Source: an uncultured Eubacteriales bacterium
GTDB taxonomy: Bacteria > Bacillota > Clostridia > Christensenellales > Aristaeellaceae
Reading direction: 5' to 3'
DNA: 64,000 bases
Assembly (NCBI GenBank): GCA_902778995.1
Contig: CACYZW010000004.1
Location: forward strand, 47,966-111,965
Of the stretch, positions 61,191-64,000 are shown in pieces. The notes beneath the pieces are model-generated. The model was not told the origin of the DNA. It saw nothing but the letters and a program-made list of their open reading frames with translations, and did not search any database. The position numbers were made by a program, and so were the translations under genes. Within the stretch, counting starts at the first letter, position 1. Each line of letters begins with the position of its first letter.

Positions 61191-61286
61191 GAAAAGCGCC
61201 TTGAAATGCCGTCAAATCCATCCCAAACTGCATCTCCCCGCATTTAGAAATACACTCTGGTCATATTCCTTCTCTTCATCCGTGAA

Positions 61287-63380
61287 TCATTCGGGTGTTC
61301 CAATCAACACCGCAGTCGTGCGTGGCCCCAGCGTGATACCGGACGAGTCATCGTGCGGGCGCTCCTCTCCGATATCCGTGGAAATGCCATATGCTTCAAA
61401 AGCCAGCTTCCACCGGAAACCCTGAGGCAGCGTGGGCAACATGAAGCGCTGCTCTTCCCAGTATGCGTTTACCGCAACATAGATGAACGCATCCTGTTCC
61501 GTGCCATATCGGGCATGATCCTCCGCATACATGTAGCCGAAACTCAGACCGGGAGCATGTTCGTCCAGATTCCACGCCAGTGTGCCGTGGAAAGAGAGCT
61601 CAGGATAGCTGGTACCGTTATGAGAAAAGTCATAGCTCTCCGCCCGAAGCACGGGATGGGCTTTACGGAAAGCGATCAACCGCCGGACATAGTCATAAAG
61701 ATCCCGGTGCGTTTCCATCCTATTCCAATCCAGCCAGGATATTTCATTGTCCTGGCAGTAGGCGTTGTTGTTGCCGAATTGTGAGTTGGCAAATTCGTCG
61801 CCGGACAGCAGCATTGGAATTCCCCGGCTTGTAAGCAGCACGGTCAGCATGTTCTTCATCTGCCGCAGACGCAAGGCATTGATCTCTGAGTCATCCGTAT
61901 CACCCTCCACGCCACAGTTCCAGCTCAGGTTGTCGTTCGATCCGTCGCGATTGTTTTCGCCGTTGTCCCAATTGTGCTTTTCATTGTACGATACCAGGTC
62001 GTAAAGCGTAAACCCGTCATGGCAGGTGACGAAGTTGATGGAGGCCGACGGGCCGCGTCCGCGATACAGGTCATCTGAACCGCGGATGCGTGACAGTAAC
62101 TCCGGCAAGCATTCCGCGTCGCCTTTGATGAATCGGCGCAGGCTGTCGCGGTACATGCCGTTCCATTCCGACCATCGCCCAAAGGCGGGAAAACGGCCTA
62201 CCTGGTACAGGCCACCGGCGTCCCATGCCTCGGCGATCAGCAGGGTTTTACCCAGGATTGCGTCACCGGCGATGCTTTCAAGCAGCGGCGGATTGACCAT
62301 CGGCACGCCGTTTTCATCCCGACACAGTATCGAGGCAAGGTCAAACCGGAAGCCGTCTACGTGGAACACCGCCACCCAGTATAGCAGGCAGACGAGAACC
62401 ACATTTCGCACAATGGGGTTGTTGCAATTCATTGTATTTCCACAGCCGCTGAAGTTGATATATCCACCGTCCGGGGTCAGGAGGTAGTAGGTTCGGTTGT
62501 CGATGCCCCTGTAGGAGATGCAGGGGCCGTTCTCATCGCCTTCTGCGGTGTGATTGAAAACGACGTCCAGAATGACCTGGATACCATTCTGATGGAGACA
62601 TCGAATCATATGCTTCAACTCGTCTGCCTCCATGCCAAAGGGTGCAGAGGCCGCATAACCCGCTTTTGGCGCCAGGAAGCTGATAGTGGAATAGCCCCAG
62701 TAATTGAGCAGACGTTTTCCATTGACCTCACGGGTGTTCTCGAACTCATCGAACTCAAAAATGGGCATGAGCTCCACACAGTTGATACCCAATGCCTTGA
62801 GATGGGAAATCTTCTCCGTGAGGCCGGCAAAAGTCCCTTTGTGGCGCACGCCACTGGACGGATGGCTGGTAAAGGAACGCAGGTGCATCTCGTAGATGAC
62901 AAGGTCGCAGGGCGCAATCTCCAGCGGCTTGTCGCCCCGCCAGTCGTAGTCTTCCCGGATGATCTGCCCTCTGTGCTGGAAGGGATTGGTGTAATCAGGC
63001 TCGGCGCCCCATACTGACCTTCCGGAGACCGAACGTGCGTAGGGATCCAAAAGGACACGGGTCTTGTCGAAGCGATACCCATTTTTAGGATCATAAGGGC
63101 CGTCGAAGCGATAGCCGTATTCGACGCTTTCGATATTAAGCCCGTATACCATCATGGAATAGACATTCCCAATACGGAAGGAGTCGGGAAACGGGATCTC
63201 CAGGAAGGGTTCCCTTTGTCCATGGTGGTATAGCACCAGGGTACAGGATGTCGCTTCCTTTGAGAAAACGCTGAAATTCACGCCTTCGCCCAACAGCGTG
63301 GCCCCCGAAGGGAACACGTGCCCTGGGCCGTATGCGAGTTCACCGATTTGGATGGTTGGGGACTGACTGATTAGCAGCAT
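61287..63380 (-). CDS. glgX: Glycogen debranching enzyme, GlgX-type isoamylase
   Basis: A 697-residue glycoside hydrolase family 13 protein. An N-terminal CBM48-like domain (about 20-150; GEGVNFSVFSKEATSCTLVL) precedes the barrel. The catalytic residues lie in FHVDGFRFDLAS (nucleophile Asp), LLIAEAWDAGG (acid Glu) and FVTCHDGFTL (transition-state Asp), with DVVFNHTAEG as an earlier conserved region. It cleaves alpha-1,6 branches of glycogen or limit dextrin. No other glycogen genes are in the window. The start MLLISQSPT has GAGGAGATC upstream. Confidence 0.93.
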   Translation of the reverse strand: MLLISQSPTIQIGELAYGPGHVFPSGATLLGEGVNFSVFSKEATSCTLVLYHHGQREPFLEIPFPDSFRIGNVYSMMVYGLNIESVEYGYRFDGPYDPKNGYRFDKTRVLLDPYARSVSGRSVWGAEPDYTNPFQHRGQIIREDYDWRGDKPLEIAPCDLVIYEMHLRSFTSHPSSGVRHKGTFAGLTEKISHLKALGINCVELMPIFEFDEFENTREVNGKRLLNYWGYSTISFLAPKAGYAASAPFGMEADELKHMIRCLHQNGIQVILDVVFNHTAEGDENGPCISYRGIDNRTYYLLTPDGGYINFSGCGNTMNCNNPIVRNVVLVCLLYWVAVFHVDGFRFDLASILCRDENGVPMVNPPLLESIAGDAILGKTLLIAEAWDAGGLYQVGRFPAFGRWSEWNGMYRDSLRRFIKGDAECLPELLSRIRGSDDLYRGRGPSASINFVTCHDGFTLYDLVSYNEKHNWDNGENNRDGSNDNLSWNCGVEGDTDDSEINALRLRQMKNMLTVLLTSRGIPMLLSGDEFANSQFGNNNAYCQDNEISWLDWNRMETHRDLYDYVRRLIAFRKAHPVLRAESYDFSHNGTSYPELSFHGTLAWNLDEHAPGLSFGYMYAEDHARYGTEQDAFIYVAVNAYWEEQRFMLPTLPQGFRWKLAFEAYGISTDIGEERPHDDSSGITLGPRTTAVLIGTPE

Positions 63381-63465
63381 GGTGATCTCCTCTCGTGTTT
63401 ATGGGAATGTTATGATGCTTTTTTGTAATATCGGTCTGGATTGATTTGCCTGTCAATCACAGTCG

Positions 63466-63645
63466 TCACGCCTTGTTCAGGAAACCTGTCCTGCAGAACA
63501 ACGCATTCGTCTCCGCTACGCCCAGCTCCTGCGCGATATATCCGAGATAAGATCCGCAGCTTTCCGTCTTCCATGCGGTGGCGACCGCCATGAGCGCGGG
63601 ATTCGCCTGGCCCATCATGGGCAGATGCGTTTCCGTTCCCGGCAT
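63466..63645 (-). CDS. Possible short or remnant gene
   Basis: A 59-residue frame starting MPGTETHLPMMGQANPALMA and ending CRTGFLNKA. It has protein-like composition (helical GYIAQELGVAET) but no clear ribosome site, and the frame stays open for about 27 codons upstream without a start. It may be the C-terminal remnant of a lost gene. I recognise no family. Confidence 0.25.
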   Translation of the reverse strand: MPGTETHLPMMGQANPALMAVATAWKTESCGSYLGYIAQELGVAETNALFCRTGFLNKA

Positions 63646-63929
63646 TGCGATTGAGGTGCTCAGGGGATTTTTCCTTTCGCATACCGTGCTGATGACCGCA
63701 TATGCGCATCTGGCTGTCAGGCAGCCCCGTCAGTTCGATGCCATTTTACGTTGGCCGGAACATTCGCCGTACGCCTTGTATGAACGCATAAATCCGGCGC
63801 GCGGAGGACGCATGTACGGTCAAACAAGCGCCATGACAGAGTTTTTGGGAATCGGTCGTGAAATAGCGGAAACTAGAGTGTGCTTCTAAAATGCCTGAAG
63901 CGCATTTGGCTGGAAACTGCGTTGCAGAT

Positions 63930-64000
63930 ACGGCGTCAACGGTGCCGCGCCTCAAATCTACGATTTGAGCCGTGGCAGTCCGCGCAGCGGACTCGGAAAT
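63930..64000 (-). repeat. Repeat family B, three-hairpin element, copy B3 (cut by window edge)
   Basis: Read on the minus strand: GAGTCCGCTGCGCGGACTGCC, then GGCTCAAATCGTAGATTTGA with its GGC tail and GCGGCACCGT. These match hairpins 2 and 3 of B1; hairpin 1 would lie beyond the edge. Confidence 0.65.

Larger units (their letters stand above)
63381..64000. other. Terminal 620-bp stretch without a convincing gene
   Basis: It contains a short minus-strand frame (63466-63645), a family C-like hairpin (about 63876-63920) and a family B element that runs off the edge (63930-64000). The other open frames lack ribosome sites and known motifs. Confidence 0.5.

Overview
The window looks like the chromosome of a GC-rich, spore-forming member of the Clostridia (Bacillota), probably a gut-type anaerobe. 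The evidence is a spoVAC-spoVAD-spoVAE operon, CotF-type coat proteins, a GerMN protein, RqcH, a PheB-type ACT protein, a tryptophan T-box leader, a cobalamin riboswitch and consensus TTGACA/TATAAT promoters. No rRNA, tRNA or CRISPR array was seen. Assignments rest on reading the sequence and recalled family motifs; no database search was possible.

Layout. 1-5 kb: end of a family-5 solute-binding protein, two paralogous SAM methyltransferases, then a cobalamin riboswitch controlling an exported CbiK-type chelatase and a small secreted protein, with a divergent Cys-rich small protein. 5-13.3 kb: a defence-like island with a Card1-like CARF/PD-(D/E)xK nuclease, hsdM, rhuM, hsdS and an hsdR broken by a deletion/frameshift. 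13-21 kb: AEC transporter, PPC-domain protein, EF-G-like GTPase, a short inverted-repeat element and a heterodimeric ABC exporter. 21-25.7 kb: sporulation block (Cys-rich candidate coat protein, SH3-repeat secreted protein, two coat proteins, spoVAE/D/C and a coupled 41-codon ORF). 25.8-29.4 kb: Trp T-box and trpXYZ-type importer, DUF1905 protein. 29.5-34 kb: an AT-rich orphan, ACT protein, smpB, tmRNA, and an ABC pair with a frameshifted permease. 34-44.5 kb: Wzy-like membrane protein, WG-repeat protein, D,D-carboxypeptidase, DUF1836, RqcH, GerMN protein, RNase PH-RdgB fusion and YfcE-like phosphoesterase. 44.5-64 kb: accessory genes (PhzF, flavodoxin, vWA, macro-HTH, broken C69 peptidase, threonine dehydratase-like, small alarmone synthetase, CPBP protease, MBL hydrolase, TetR with an Fe-S/FAD oxidoreductase pair, broken MATE, GlgX), separated by intergenic stretches rich in dispersed hairpin repeats.

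How the genes connect. The first block is best read as corrin or metal handling under B12 control. SmpB, tmRNA and RqcH give two ribosome-rescue routes. The trpXYZ operon should respond to uncharged tRNA-Trp. The TetR/ferredoxin-flavoprotein/FAD-reductase trio looks like one inducible redox unit. Four genes (hsdR, the ABC permease, the C69 peptidase, MATE) carry frame disruptions. The hsdR case is a deletion of about 49 nt; the other three are 1-2 nt changes that could be real decay or assembly error.

Most worth a second look: the CARF nuclease inside a type I R-M locus with no CRISPR nearby; the vWA/macro-HTH pair; the riboswitch-controlled exported chelatase cassette; the coupled micro-ORF ahead of spoVAC; and two new-looking repeat families, one MITE-like with 19-20 bp terminal inverted repeats and one made of three tandem hairpins whose stems change in compensatory fashion.
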